From contig NZ_FPAJ01000003.1 of assembly GCF_900116285.1 (NCBI RefSeq), positions 1-64,000 of the forward strand: 64,000 nt of DNA, in the 5' to 3' direction. A program made the translations under genes and the position numbers. Origin of the DNA: Sulfitobacter marinus. Its GTDB lineage: Bacteria > Pseudomonadota > Alphaproteobacteria > Rhodobacterales > Rhodobacteraceae. This document shows, in pieces, positions 42,621 through 51,857 of the stretch (positions are counted from its first letter, which is position 1; each line of letters starts with the position of its first letter). The notes under the pieces are model-generated. The model had not been told where the DNA came from and ran no database searches. It saw only the letters and a list, made by a program, of their open reading frames with translations.

Positions 42621-45600
42621 TGCGATGCCTCCAGACCTGCCAACACCGAATTGCGCCGCGTTTGCCATAACCCGGCCTGCAACAAGGCCGCAAACCGCGC
42701 CTGCATAGCCGCATGGGCCTGCGGGTTTGCATCACGCAAGAAGTCATCGGTTTCAGGATCACCCAAGGTGGCATCATGGTACAAATCAAACAAATGCGGC
42801 GGCACCGCCGCTGCCAGATGGGCAAAGCTGGCCATGTGATCCAATGTCGCCGCCATCTCGGCCGCGCCGCGAAATCCATGCTGTTTCATGCCCGCAATCC
42901 AGCCCGGATGCGCCGCACGCGCATGAACCACACGGGCTATTTCCTCGGTCAGGCCACGCGCGCGAGGGTGATCGGGGTCGGTATTGTCCAGATGATACAG
43001 CTTGGCCTGTCCGCCCGTGACCCGCTGTGCGGCGGCAAAGCCTGCCTCGTGGGTGGCATAATCGCTGGCAAGCAACAGATCGGTTTCCGGTAAATCCTGT
43101 AGATGGACAAAACTATCGGCACTGGCGACACGGCTTGCGATCCCGCCGGGGTCTTGCACGGCAGCGTCGCCGTCCAGCGCCCAACTGCTCGCCTTTAGCC
43201 ATGCCTCCCCCGCCGCGCGTCTGCTGGCTTCGTCATAGATTTCCAGCGCGGCCCCCATGCCAAACCCGAACTGACCCGGCGCAGGCCCATAAACACGGGC
43301 AAGTTCCGCACGTCCGGCAAACGGGTTCCAATCCGGTGCCTCCTTGCGCGCAGCAAGGGCGCGCACCGCTTGCGCATAAAGTGCGGACAACGTCGGAAAC
43401 ACATCGCGGAACAGACCGGACACCCGCAATGTCACGTCAACACGGGGGCGGTCCAACTCGGCGATGGGCAGAACCTCGATGCCCGAAACACGCTCTGACC
43501 CCGCATCCCAGACCGGGCGCACGCCGAGCAGCGCCAGCGCCATGGCGAATTCCTCGCCTGCGGTGCGCATGGTGGCAGACCCCCACAGATCAACGATCAC
43601 GCCGCGCGGCCAGTCGCCTTCGTCCTGCAAATGCCGCCGCACCAGTTCTTCTGCCAGCACCAAACCCTGCGCATAAGCGGCCCGCGTGGGCACCGCGCGC
43701 GGATCGGTCGTGAACAGATTGCGACCCGTGGGCAATACATCGCGCCGCCCGCGATAGGGCGATCCTGACGGGCCGGGGGCAATGCGCCGCCCGTCCAGCG
43801 CGTCCAAAAGCGCGCGGCGTTCCCCCTTAACCGAGCTTTCGGTCGCAAACGCCGTATCACTAGCAGGTGGTCGACCCCAGATATGCAGACCAACGCCGAA
43901 CTGGCTTTCCTTGATATCACAGACAAAGCGGTCGATCCGGCCAATCGCCTCGGCGCTGCACGATGCGTCATCCAAGCCCAGATCGGCTTCGACACCCTGC
44001 GCCTTTGCCTCGGCGCGAATATCCCCCTGAAGCCGGTCACGGCGGCGCGGGTCCAGCCCGTCCGCGTTCGAAAACTCATCCAGCAACGCTTCGAGCCGAG
44101 CCAGACGATCCGGTGTTTCGCTGACTTGCATCGGCGGCGGGATATGGCCCAGCGTCACAGCCCCAATGCGCCGCTTTGCCTGCGCCGCCTCGCCCGGATC
44201 ATTGACGATAAACGGATAGATCACTGGTAGCGTTCCGGTCAGCGCTTCGGGCCAACAGGCGTCAGACAACGCCACAGATTTACCCGGCAGCCATTCCAGC
44301 GTGCCATGGGCACCGATATGGATCAGCGCATCGCATTCCTGCTGAAGCCACAGATAAAAGGCGACATAGGCATGGCGCGGCACCCGTGACAAATCATGAT
44401 AGCTATCCTCGCGCCCCTGAGTGCCGCCGCGTTCGGGTTGCAGCGCCGTTAAGACATGCCCGCGCTGAACGGCGGCAAAGCAAAATGCGCCGTCCTCGAC
44501 ATCAGGGTCGGCATCGGGGCTTCCCCAAGTTTCCTCAAGATCATCAATCATTTGCTGCGGCAAATGCGCCAACGCGACTTTGTATGCGCTGAGCGGCCAG
44601 CGGGCGCTGCGGGCCAGCAGGGCGTCTTGCAGCGGTAGATCATCGGGCGATCCGGTCTGATATCCGGCGGCGGTTAGGTCCTCAAGAATAGCGGTGGCCG
44701 ATTGCGGCGCATCCAGACCAACCGCATGGCCCATGTTCCAATCCTTGCCCGGATAGGTCGATAACACCAACGCCACATGCCGCGCCTGTGGGGTTTTGGC
44801 CGCCAGATCAAGCCAGCCCATAACGCGCCCGACAATCGCAGTGATCCGACTGGGGTCGGGTTGATGGGCATAGCGGGAGAATTGCAGATGATCATCACGC
44901 AATCCCGGTTGTTTGAACGACGCAACGCCGGCCAGAATACGGCCGTCGACCTCGGGAAGAACAACATGCATCGCAAGGTCGGCGGGTGACAAACCGCGCT
45001 CGGCCTCACGCCACGCGTCGCGGGTGGATGTGGCCAAGGCCACCTGAAACACCGGCACACCAGCGGCATCAAGGGGCGAGCTGCCATCGTCACCCTTGCC
45101 AGAAAATGCGGTGGCGTTGACGATGGCACTGGGGGCCAGTTGCGCGATTTGCCTGCGCAGCCAACCCGCCGCATCAGGTGCCTTGAGCGAGGGGGCAAAC
45201 AACGCGATCACGTCGCACCCGCGCTGGCGAAACGCGTCGAACAGCGCGGTGATCGGTGCAAGATCAGCGGCCACCAGATACGAGCGGTAGAACACGATCA
45301 CGATCCGCGACCGCCCTGCCAAAGCAGGCGATTGCCCCATTGCAACGACGGGACAGGCCGGCCCGGTTTCAGGCGTCCATGCACCTACTGATGGCAACCC
45401 TTTGGCCCCTTGCACCGGTCCGGCATATAGCCCCGCCGCCAGCGCCAGTTGTGCCAGCGCGGCCTGCGCCGCCACCACCCCGCCCGTCGTGCACAGATGC
45501 GATAACCTGCGCAGGGTCGAGACGGGCAATGTCGACATATCATCAAGACGGCTATCGGGGCGGCCATCGGCAGGCAAAACCGCCAGCGCGATACCGCGCG

Positions 45601-45925
45601 ATTGGGCCAGCGCGCGGATTTGTTGCAGCCCATAGGGCCAATAGGGCACGCCGCCAATCAGCCGGATCAAGATGCCACGCGCACCGGACAATGTGTTTTC
45701 CACATAGGTATCGACGGACAGCGGATGTTTTAATGCAGCGATATTTGCCAATCGCAAAGACGGCAGACGCCCCTCGGCCCCGCCGCCCCGATGCCATGCT
45801 TCGGCAAAGGCCCCCAGATCGGAATCAGATAGCGAAAGCACCACCAAATCTGCGGCGTCCTGCCCCAGATCTGTTGGTGTGTCGGTCTCCTCCAACCCAT
45901 GGCTTTCCCGAAATATGACATGCAT
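42617..45925 (-). CDS. cobN: Cobaltochelatase subunit CobN
   Basis: 1102-residue large subunit of the aerobic ATP-dependent cobaltochelatase, related to magnesium chelatase subunit H. Visible segments: FYRSYLVAAD (about 235), HIGAHGTLEWLPGK (about 555) and the C-terminal YDEASRRAAGEAWLK. It inserts Co2+ into hydrogenobyrinic acid a,c-diamide. It is somewhat shorter than the about 1275-residue Pseudomonas protein. The CobS and CobT subunits are not in the window. It starts 6 bases after cobW and overlaps cobG. Confidence 0.95.
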   Translation of the reverse strand: MHVIFRESHGLEETDTPTDLGQDAADLVVLSLSDSDLGAFAEAWHRGGGAEGRLPSLRLANIAALKHPLSVDTYVENTLSGARGILIRLIGGVPYWPYGLQQIRALAQSRGIALAVLPADGRPDSRLDDMSTLPVSTLRRLSHLCTTGGVVAAQAALAQLALAAGLYAGPVQGAKGLPSVGAWTPETGPACPVVAMGQSPALAGRSRIVIVFYRSYLVAADLAPITALFDAFRQRGCDVIALFAPSLKAPDAAGWLRRQIAQLAPSAIVNATAFSGKGDDGSSPLDAAGVPVFQVALATSTRDAWREAERGLSPADLAMHVVLPEVDGRILAGVASFKQPGLRDDHLQFSRYAHQPDPSRITAIVGRVMGWLDLAAKTPQARHVALVLSTYPGKDWNMGHAVGLDAPQSATAILEDLTAAGYQTGSPDDLPLQDALLARSARWPLSAYKVALAHLPQQMIDDLEETWGSPDADPDVEDGAFCFAAVQRGHVLTALQPERGGTQGREDSYHDLSRVPRHAYVAFYLWLQQECDALIHIGAHGTLEWLPGKSVALSDACWPEALTGTLPVIYPFIVNDPGEAAQAKRRIGAVTLGHIPPPMQVSETPDRLARLEALLDEFSNADGLDPRRRDRLQGDIRAEAKAQGVEADLGLDDASCSAEAIGRIDRFVCDIKESQFGVGLHIWGRPPASDTAFATESSVKGERRALLDALDGRRIAPGPSGSPYRGRRDVLPTGRNLFTTDPRAVPTRAAYAQGLVLAEELVRRHLQDEGDWPRGVIVDLWGSATMRTAGEEFAMALALLGVRPVWDAGSERVSGIEVLPIAELDRPRVDVTLRVSGLFRDVFPTLSALYAQAVRALAARKEAPDWNPFAGRAELARVYGPAPGQFGFGMGAALEIYDEASRRAAGEAWLKASSWALDGDAAVQDPGGIASRVASADSFVHLQDLPETDLLLASDYATHEAGFAAAQRVTGGQAKLYHLDNTDPDHPRARGLTEEIARVVHARAAHPGWIAGMKQHGFRGAAEMAATLDHMASFAHLAAAVPPHLFDLYHDATLGDPETDDFLRDANPQAHAAMQARFAALLQAGLWQTRRNSVLAGLEASQ

Positions 45926-45931
45926 ATCAGG

Positions 45932-46990
45932 TTACTCGGCGGCCTGGCTTTGCACAGCGCCCAAGGCGGCGCGGATCACATTGGGGGCGATATCATCATG
46001 CTCTGCAATCACGACCAGACGCCCTTGGCGGACCTCATCAGCGCCCCATGGCCGGTCATATTGATGCCGCACACGCGCACCAACGGCTTGCACCAAAAGG
46101 CGCATCGGCTTGCCGGTCACAGCGGCATAGCCTTTGATCCGCAGAATGTTGTGGTCACGTGCCAACCCTTCGATGGCGGTGACCAAGGCGGCAGGGTCAG
46201 TCTGTTCAGGAATATCCACGACAATTGATTCAAAATCGTCATGTTCGTGATCATCATGGCCGTCGTGATGGCTGGGCCGGGCGTCCATGTCGTCTTCGGC
46301 GGCGGCCTCAAGCCCCAGAATGATCCGTGGATCAACCACACCTTCGGCCACTTCGATAATGGGCAAGGGGCGCGGCGTTTCTGCGTTGATCAATGCTTTG
46401 GCTTTGGCAACGCCCTCGGGGCCAGCAAGGTCAGGCTTGGTCAGCAAAATGATGTCGGCGCAGGAAATCTGATCCTCGAAAACTTCGGACAATGGCGTTT
46501 CGTGATCAATGCTTTCATCCGCCAGACGCTGCGCATCAACGGCTGCAACATTGGGCGCGAAACGACCTGCTGCGACGGCTTCGGCATCGGCCAGCGCAAT
46601 AACGCCATCCACAGTAATTTTTGACCGGATATCGGGCCAGTCAAACGCCTTGAGCAGCGGCTTGGGCAGCGCCAGACCAGAGGTTTCAATCAAGATGTGA
46701 TCGGGGCGCGGATCAAGCGCCATCAAAGCCTCGATCGTGGGAATGAAATCATCGGCAACCGTGCAGCAAATGCAGCCATTCGCCAGCTCCAGAATATTTT
46801 CCGCAGGGCAGTCGGGGATGGCACAGCTTTTCAGGATTTCACCATCAACCCCCACATCGCCAAACTCGTTCACGATAATCGCCAGACGTTTGCCGCCGGG
46901 GTTCTGCATCAGGTTGCGGATCAGCGTCGTTTTACCGGACCCCAGAAAGCCGGTGATCACAGTTACAGGCAATTTTGCGAAATCAGTCAT
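45932..46990 (-). CDS. cobW: CobW family GTPase / metallochaperone
   Basis: 352-residue COG0523 GTPase. P-loop GFLGSGKTT at 14-22, metal-binding CxCC at 73-76 (NGCICCTV), and a His/Asp-rich loop (HHDGHDDHEHDD) around 245-260. CobW is thought to deliver Co2+ to the CobNST chelatase. The ATG at 46990 lies one base after the DUF1636 stop; an earlier ATG would overlap it. Lies directly before cobN. Confidence 0.94.
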   Translation of the reverse strand: MTDFAKLPVTVITGFLGSGKTTLIRNLMQNPGGKRLAIIVNEFGDVGVDGEILKSCAIPDCPAENILELANGCICCTVADDFIPTIEALMALDPRPDHILIETSGLALPKPLLKAFDWPDIRSKITVDGVIALADAEAVAAGRFAPNVAAVDAQRLADESIDHETPLSEVFEDQISCADIILLTKPDLAGPEGVAKAKALINAETPRPLPIIEVAEGVVDPRIILGLEAAAEDDMDARPSHHDGHDDHEHDDFESIVVDIPEQTDPAALVTAIEGLARDHNILRIKGYAAVTGKPMRLLVQAVGARVRHQYDRPWGADEVRQGRLVVIAEHDDIAPNVIRAALGAVQSQAAE

Positions 46991-46991
46991 C

Positions 46992-47402
46992 TCAGGACTC
47001 CAGCGGTTGAGAAAGAGGGGGAATACGGGCAACGCAATTGCGTTTGAAGTGTTCGGGGCGTTCGCGCCAAGGGATCAGACCATCGCGGGTCGCATGATAA
47101 CGCGCGGCCCCGTCCAAGATCATCTCGGGGTGGTCGCCCTCGTCTACATTGGCGAAAACATAGGTCCATTTGTCACTGTCCCCGCGCAGCGCAACGGTGC
47201 ACCCGTGGTCGCAGTTTTGCAGGCATTCAACTGGGGCCACCTGCACCCCATCGGGCAGATCAAGTGCGACGATCCGGTCATAGAGCGCTTGGCCTGGCCG
47301 CCGGTCGTCTTCGGGCGTTTCTTGGCCACGACGACATTTCACGCAAACCAAAAGCTGTGTTGGTTGCCCGCCGCCGGTGGCGTTTTGTTCAGTATCTTTC
47401 AT
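46992..47402 (-). CDS. DUF1636 thioredoxin-like ferredoxin-type protein
   Basis: 136-residue protein with four cysteines in a ferredoxin-like pattern (LLVCVKCRRG and ECLQNCDHGC), which suggests a thioredoxin-fold [2Fe-2S] protein. DUF1636 genes regularly sit in front of cobW in alphaproteobacteria; a role in cobalt handling or in electron supply to CobG has been guessed but is unproven. It is the first gene after the second B12 riboswitch. The start at 47402 is probable; an ATG five codons upstream is possible. Confidence 0.85.
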   Translation of the reverse strand: MKDTEQNATGGGQPTQLLVCVKCRRGQETPEDDRRPGQALYDRIVALDLPDGVQVAPVECLQNCDHGCTVALRGDSDKWTYVFANVDEGDHPEMILDGAARYHATRDGLIPWRERPEHFKRNCVARIPPLSQPLES

Positions 47403-47507
47403 GGTCCTCGGTCCCATCTGGTAAATGGAACGCGGGTCTGATGACGAGGCGAACCGGCACACGGAACAAACCCCGACACCGGAACACCCCGTCCGGTCTT
47501 GGCATCT

Positions 47508-47692
47508 CTTGCTGGCAGGTCTCCCGGCTCACGGTTGTCGGGCGGTGGCCCACGGTGGATCTGCCTTCCCAGCCTCTGGCCAGTGGCGTTGATCCTCCTC
47601 AATCCGTTCACGGTCGCGGGGGCGGCTGCGTTTACCGGTACAAAACCGGATACACATTCCCTTTTCACCTGTTTACACAGGAACCAGCATAA
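47508..47692 (-). promoter_or_regulatory. Cobalamin (B12) riboswitch upstream of DUF1636-cobW-cobN operon
   Basis: On the minus strand: GCTGGTTCCTGTG as the 5' P1 half, GGTGAAAAGGGAATGTG, GCAGCCGCCCCCGC, GACCGTGAACGG, GCCACTGG, GGGAAGGC, then the B12 box GAGCCGGGAGACCTGCC (complement of 47514-47530), followed by AGC that closes P1. It ends about 105 bases before the DUF1636 start; the hairpin CCGGA/TCCGG lies in that interval. It should repress the long cob operon when B12 is high. It fills most of the 338-base gap 47403-47740, which otherwise holds the promoters for both directions. Confidence 0.93.
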
Positions 47693-47740
47693 GGGCAGAT
47701 GGTCCTAATCGATGAGACTTGTCAAGAACGAGGAACCCCA

Positions 47741-48352
47741 ATGACCAAGGACATCAACGCCCGCCACACCGAAAAGATGCGCAAGATTAAGGCTGCGCGT
47801 GATAAGATGATGCAGACCAAGACCGACGAAAAGGGTCTGATCATCGTGCACACCGGTGCAGGCAAGGGTAAATCATCCTCGGGCTTTGGTATGATTATGC
47901 GCTGCATTGCCCATGGTATGCCCTGCGCTGTGGTGCAGTTCATCAAGGGCAATTGGGTCACTGGCGAACGCAAGTTCCTGACGGAACGTTTTGCCGATGA
48001 ATGCCGGTTCTTCGTGTCCGGCGAAGGCTTTACCTGGGAAACCCAAGACCGCGAACGTGACATCGCCGCCGCGCAAAACGGCTGGAAGATCGCCAAGGAA
48101 CAGATCCTCGACCCCGAAATTCAATTCGTTCTGCTGGACGAGATCAACATCGCCCTGCGCTATGATTATCTGGACATCGACGAGGTGGTGGATTTCCTGC
48201 TGCACCAGAAACCGGCGATGACCCATGTTTGCCTGACCGGCCGCAATGCCAAGCCAGAGCTGATCGAAGCTGCCGATCTGGTCACCGAAATGAACCTGGT
48301 CAAACATCCGTTCCGCGATGGTATCAAAGCGCAAAACGGCGTGGAGATGTAA
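47741..48352 (+). CDS. cobO: Cob(I)yrinic acid a,c-diamide adenosyltransferase
   Basis: 203-residue CobO/BtuR-type enzyme that transfers adenosyl to the reduced corrinoid. P-loop GAGKGKSS at 39-46, ALRYDYLD with LLDEIN, and the C-terminal TGRNAKPELIEAAD segment are typical. The ATG at 47741 has GAGG about 8 bases upstream; the frame is open for 14 more codons upstream. It lies divergent from the riboswitch unit and has no riboswitch of its own that I can see. Confidence 0.95.
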   Translation: MTKDINARHTEKMRKIKAARDKMMQTKTDEKGLIIVHTGAGKGKSSSGFGMIMRCIAHGMPCAVVQFIKGNWVTGERKFLTERFADECRFFVSGEGFTWETQDRERDIAAAQNGWKIAKEQILDPEIQFVLLDEINIALRYDYLDIDEVVDFLLHQKPAMTHVCLTGRNAKPELIEAADLVTEMNLVKHPFRDGIKAQNGVEM

Positions 48353-48482
48353 GCCGCTGCCCTAAGCTGCCGCTTCAATCCTGTCTTCTTTCATATAGTT
48401 ACGCCGCATACAGCGGTCCTGAACGCGTGGTCTCACCCCTCCGACACCGCGTGTATATTGCTGTTTAATGGCACCCTAATCA

Positions 48483-48531
48483 TGTTACATATTATCACAA
48501 TAATTACTCTTTAAGTAACATTTAAGTTGCA
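48483..48531. promoter_or_regulatory. Tandem repeats and dyad before the paa operon
   Basis: An A/T-rich stretch holds two tandem 11-base near repeats, TTTAAGTAACA (48510-48520) and TTTAAGTTGCA (48521-48531), one helical turn apart. TGTTAC (48483-48488) and GTAACA (48515-48520) also form an inverted pair. They end 46 bases before the paaJ start. This is the obvious place for the paa promoter and a PaaX-like operator; the assignment is inferred. Confidence 0.5.
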
Positions 48532-48576
48532 GCGAATCGCGACTATCCCTAGGCTCATTAATCAAGGGAGACTTTC

Positions 48577-49782
48577 ATGGACGCTTTCATTTGTGACGCA
48601 CAGCGCACACCCATCAGCCGTTTTGGCGGGGCTTTGTCATCGGTTCGGGCCGATGATCTGGCCGCTGTGCCGATCGCTGCGCTGATGGCGCGCCACCCTG
48701 GCCTAGATTGGTCAAAGGTGGACGATGTGATCTTTGGCTGTGCCAACCAAGCGGGCGAAGATAACCGTAACGTTGCGCGTATGGCCGCATTGCTTGCCGG
48801 GCTGCCGGTGGATGTACCGGGTGCCACAATCAACCGTTTATGCGCCTCGGGCATGGATGCTGTCGGTGCCGCCGCCCGCGCGATCAAGGCGGGTGATATG
48901 GATCTGGCGATTGCTGGCGGCGTTGAAAGCATGACACGCGCGCCATTCGTCATGCCCAAGGCCGAAACCGCGTTTTCGCGCAGTAATGCCGTCTATGACA
49001 CCACCATCGGCTGGCGGTTTGTGAACCCCAAGATGAAGGCGCAATACGGCGTCGAATCGATGCCGGAAACCGGTGACAACGTGGCGACCGACTATGACGT
49101 CAGCCGCGCCGATCAGGACGCATTTGCCAAGCGCAGTCAGGATCGTTGGGATGCCGCCGACAAGGCTGGCGTTTTCGCCGATGAAATCGCACCCGTGTCG
49201 ATCCCGCAGCGCAAGGGCGATCCGGTTATCTTTGACCGCGACGAACACCCCCGACCCGGCACATCGATGGAGGCGCTGACCAAACTACGCCCGATCAATG
49301 GCCCTGATCTGACGGTTACTGCCGGCAATGCGTCGGGCGTAAACGACGGTGCAGCTGCGATGCTGATGGCGTCCGAGGCTGCTGCCAACCAGCACGGCCT
49401 GACGCCGATTGCCCGCGTCATTGGCATTTCTGCCGCCGGTGTCGAACCGCGCATCATGGGTATCGGCCCGGTGCCCGCCAGCCAAAAGGTTCTGGCCCGC
49501 GCCGGTCTGACCATTGATCAGATGGATGTGATCGAACTGAACGAGGCATTCGCCAGCCAGGGCATCGCCACGCTGCGCGCCCTTGGGGTTGCCGACGACG
49601 CGCCGCATGTGAACGCAAATGGCGGCGCGATTGCCATCGGTCACCCGCTGGGCATGTCCGGCGCACGGTTGGTCATGACCGCCGCGCTTCAACTGAAACG
49701 CACGGGCGGTCGCTATGCCCTGTGCACCATGTGCGTTGGTGTGGGCCAAGGGGTCGCCATCATTCTGGAACGCGCAAGCTAA
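48577..49782 (+). CDS. paaJ: 3-oxoadipyl-CoA / 3-oxo-5,6-dehydrosuberyl-CoA thiolase
   Basis: 401-residue thiolase that cleaves 3-oxo-5,6-dehydrosuberyl-CoA and 3-oxoadipyl-CoA at the end of phenylacetate breakdown. The active-site cysteine is in NRLCASGMDA (about residue 90), the histidine in GGAIAIGHPLG and the second cysteine in LCTMCVGVGQG. GGGAG lies 6 bases before the ATG. It is the first gene of the operon here; in E. coli it is near the end. paaA follows after 30 bases. Confidence 0.92.
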   Translation: MDAFICDAQRTPISRFGGALSSVRADDLAAVPIAALMARHPGLDWSKVDDVIFGCANQAGEDNRNVARMAALLAGLPVDVPGATINRLCASGMDAVGAAARAIKAGDMDLAIAGGVESMTRAPFVMPKAETAFSRSNAVYDTTIGWRFVNPKMKAQYGVESMPETGDNVATDYDVSRADQDAFAKRSQDRWDAADKAGVFADEIAPVSIPQRKGDPVIFDRDEHPRPGTSMEALTKLRPINGPDLTVTAGNASGVNDGAAAMLMASEAAANQHGLTPIARVIGISAAGVEPRIMGIGPVPASQKVLARAGLTIDQMDVIELNEAFASQGIATLRALGVADDAPHVNANGGAIAIGHPLGMSGARLVMTAALQLKRTGGRYALCTMCVGVGQGVAIILERAS

Positions 49783-49812
49783 CTGCTAATCCCACCTGAA
49801 AGGATCTGAACG

Positions 49813-50805
49813 ATGTATGCACAGATGATCAAATCCACCGGCGAAGGCGTCAAATCCCTCGACGAAATGGAACCGCAAGAACGCGCCTTTCAGGAACGGA
49901 TTAACGCAGGCGGCAAGATAGAGCCGAAAGACTGGATGCCGGACGGGTATCGCAAGAACCTGATCCGGCAGATCGGCCAACATGCCCATTCCGAAATCGT
50001 CGGCCAACTGCCCGAGGGCAACTGGATCACCCGCGCGCCCACGCTGGAACGCAAGGCTATCCTGCTGGCCAAGGTGCAGGACGAGGCAGGCCATGGTTTG
50101 TATCTTTATTGTGCCGCCGAGACCCTTGGCGTCACCCGTGATCAGCTGACCCGCGACTTGTTGTCGGGCAAGATGAAATACTCGTCGATCTTCAATTATC
50201 CGACCCTAACATGGGCAGATATGGGCGCTGTGGGCTGGCTGGTCGATGGTGCCGCGATCATGAATCAGGTGCCATTACAGCGCACCTCCTATGGTCCCTA
50301 TGCCCGCGCGATGGTCCGTATCTGCAAAGAGGAATCTTTCCACCAGCGCCAAGGCTACGACATCATGATGAAAATGGCCAAGGGCACAAAAGCGCAGAAA
50401 AAGATGGCGCAGGACGCGTTGAATCGTTTCTGGGGCCCCGCACTGATGATGTTCGGCCCGTCTGACGAAAATTCGGTCCATTCGGCGCAATCCATGGCGT
50501 GGAAGATCAAGATGAACAGCAATGACGAGCTGCGCCAGAAATTCGTCGATGAATGCGTCCCGCAGGCCGAATATCTGGGCCTGACCGTCCCCGACCCCGA
50601 TCTGAAATGGAACGAGGAACGCGGGCATTACGACTTCACCCAGCCCGATTGGGATGAATTTTTCGATGTGCTGCGCGGCAATGGCCCGTGCAACAAAGAA
50701 CGTTTGGCCGCGCGCAACAAGGCGTGGGATGACGGCGCGTGGGTCCGTGACGGATTGATGGCGCACGCAGCGAAAAAGCGCGCAGCGAAACTGGCAGCGG
50801 AGTAA
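49813..50805 (+). CDS. paaA: Phenylacetyl-CoA 1,2-epoxidase subunit A
   Basis: 330-residue catalytic di-iron subunit of the multicomponent epoxidase. Iron ligands are expected in the ferritin-like motifs VQDEAGHG (about 87-94) and [12 protein letters not shown]. It forms a heterotetramer with PaaC and receives electrons from PaaE. Ribosome site AAAGGATC precedes the ATG. paaB starts 6 bases later. Confidence 0.95.
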   Translation: MYAQMIKSTGEGVKSLDEMEPQERAFQERINAGGKIEPKDWMPDGYRKNLIRQIGQHAHSEIVGQLPEGNWITRAPTLERKAILLAKVQDEAGHGLYLYCAAETLGVTRDQLTRDLLSGKMKYSSIFNYPTLTWADMGAVGWLVDGAAIMNQVPLQRTSYGPYARAMVRICKEESFHQRQGYDIMMKMAKGTKAQKKMAQDALNRFWGPALMMFGPSDENSVHSAQSMAWKIKMNSNDELRQKFVDECVPQAEYLGLTVPDPDLKWNEERGHYDFTQPDWDEFFDVLRGNGPCNKERLAARNKAWDDGAWVRDGLMAHAAKKRAAKLAAE

Positions 50806-50811
50806 TTTGAC

Positions 50812-51105
50812 ATGACCAACCCCACACAAGAATGGCCCCTGTTCGAGATTTTCATCCGCGGTCAGCACGGGCTAAGCCACCGCCATGTCGGATCATTGCA
50901 CGCACCTGATGCCGAAATGGCGATCAAGAACGCCCGCGATGTCTATACCCGCCGCAACGAAGGCGTCAGCATTTGGGTCGTTCAAGCCTCTGACATCGCC
51001 GCCTCCTCGCCCGAGGAAAAAGGATCGCTCTACGAGCCTGCCAACGACAAAGTGTATCGCCACCCGACGTTTTTCGACATCCCCGAAGAAGTGGGTGCAA
51101 TGTGA
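50812..51105 (+). CDS. paaB: Phenylacetyl-CoA 1,2-epoxidase subunit B
   Basis: 97-residue small subunit of the epoxidase complex; it may mediate contacts to the reductase. The conserved WPLFEIFIRGQHGLSHRHVGS start and the IWVVQASDI segment are recognised. Its stop overlaps the paaC GTG start (GTGA). Confidence 0.94.
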   Translation: MTNPTQEWPLFEIFIRGQHGLSHRHVGSLHAPDAEMAIKNARDVYTRRNEGVSIWVVQASDIAASSPEEKGSLYEPANDKVYRHPTFFDIPEEVGAM

Positions 51106-51857
51106 GCGACAACCTCTTTGAATTCCTGTGCCGGATGGGCGACAACACCTTGGTGCTGGGCCACCGCGTGTCGGAATGGTGTGGCCACGCGCCCGTGCTT
51201 GAGGAAGATATCGCGCTGGCCAATACGGCACTTGATCTGATCGGGCAAACTACCCTGTGGCTGGACCTGGCCGGGGAAGTCGAAGGCGCAGGTCGTGATG
51301 CCGACAAGCTGGCCTTTCACCGCGACGTTTGGGGTTTCCGCAATCTGTTGCTGGTCGAACAGCCCAACGGTGATTTCGGCCAGACCATGATGCGACAGTT
51401 CCTGTTTGACGCGTGGCATCTGTCACAACTGAACGCACTGATGGACAGCAGCAATACACAGATCGCCGCCATCGCTGAAAAATCCGCGAAAGAGGTAACC
51501 TATCATCTGGAACGCGCCACCGAAACGGTGATCGGTCTGGGCGACGGGACCGAGGAAAGCCATAACCGGATGCAGGCCGCATTGGACAAATTGTGGCCAT
51601 ATGTCGGGGAAATGTTCACCTTAGACGATGTGGATGCCGCGATGGTTGATGCGGGTATTGCCCCAGATCCTGCGTCTTTGCGCCCGGCCTATGACGCCCT
51701 GCTGGACGACGTTTTCGCCGCCGCCACGCTGACGAAACCGCAGGATGATTTCGGGCATCAGGGCGGGAAATCAGGCAAGCGTCACTCCGAACATCTGGGA
51801 CATATGCTGGCGCAAATGCAATGGCTGCAACGCGCCTATCCGGATGCCACATGGTAG
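51102..51857 (+). CDS. paaC: Phenylacetyl-CoA 1,2-epoxidase subunit C
   Basis: 251-residue structural partner of PaaA with a ferritin-like fold that has lost its iron ligands. Recognised by GDNTLVLGHRVSEWCGHAP and the segment LDLIGQ. GTG start, overlapping paaB; the 3' end overlaps paaD by 7 bases. Confidence 0.94.
   Translation: MSDNLFEFLCRMGDNTLVLGHRVSEWCGHAPVLEEDIALANTALDLIGQTTLWLDLAGEVEGAGRDADKLAFHRDVWGFRNLLLVEQPNGDFGQTMMRQFLFDAWHLSQLNALMDSSNTQIAAIAEKSAKEVTYHLERATETVIGLGDGTEESHNRMQAALDKLWPYVGEMFTLDDVDAAMVDAGIAPDPASLRPAYDALLDDVFAAATLTKPQDDFGHQGGKSGKRHSEHLGHMLAQMQWLQRAYPDATW

Noticed and set aside
48421-48451. ACGCG...CGCGT-like imperfect stem after cobO
   Set aside because: Pairing has mismatches and no T-run follows; probably chance.
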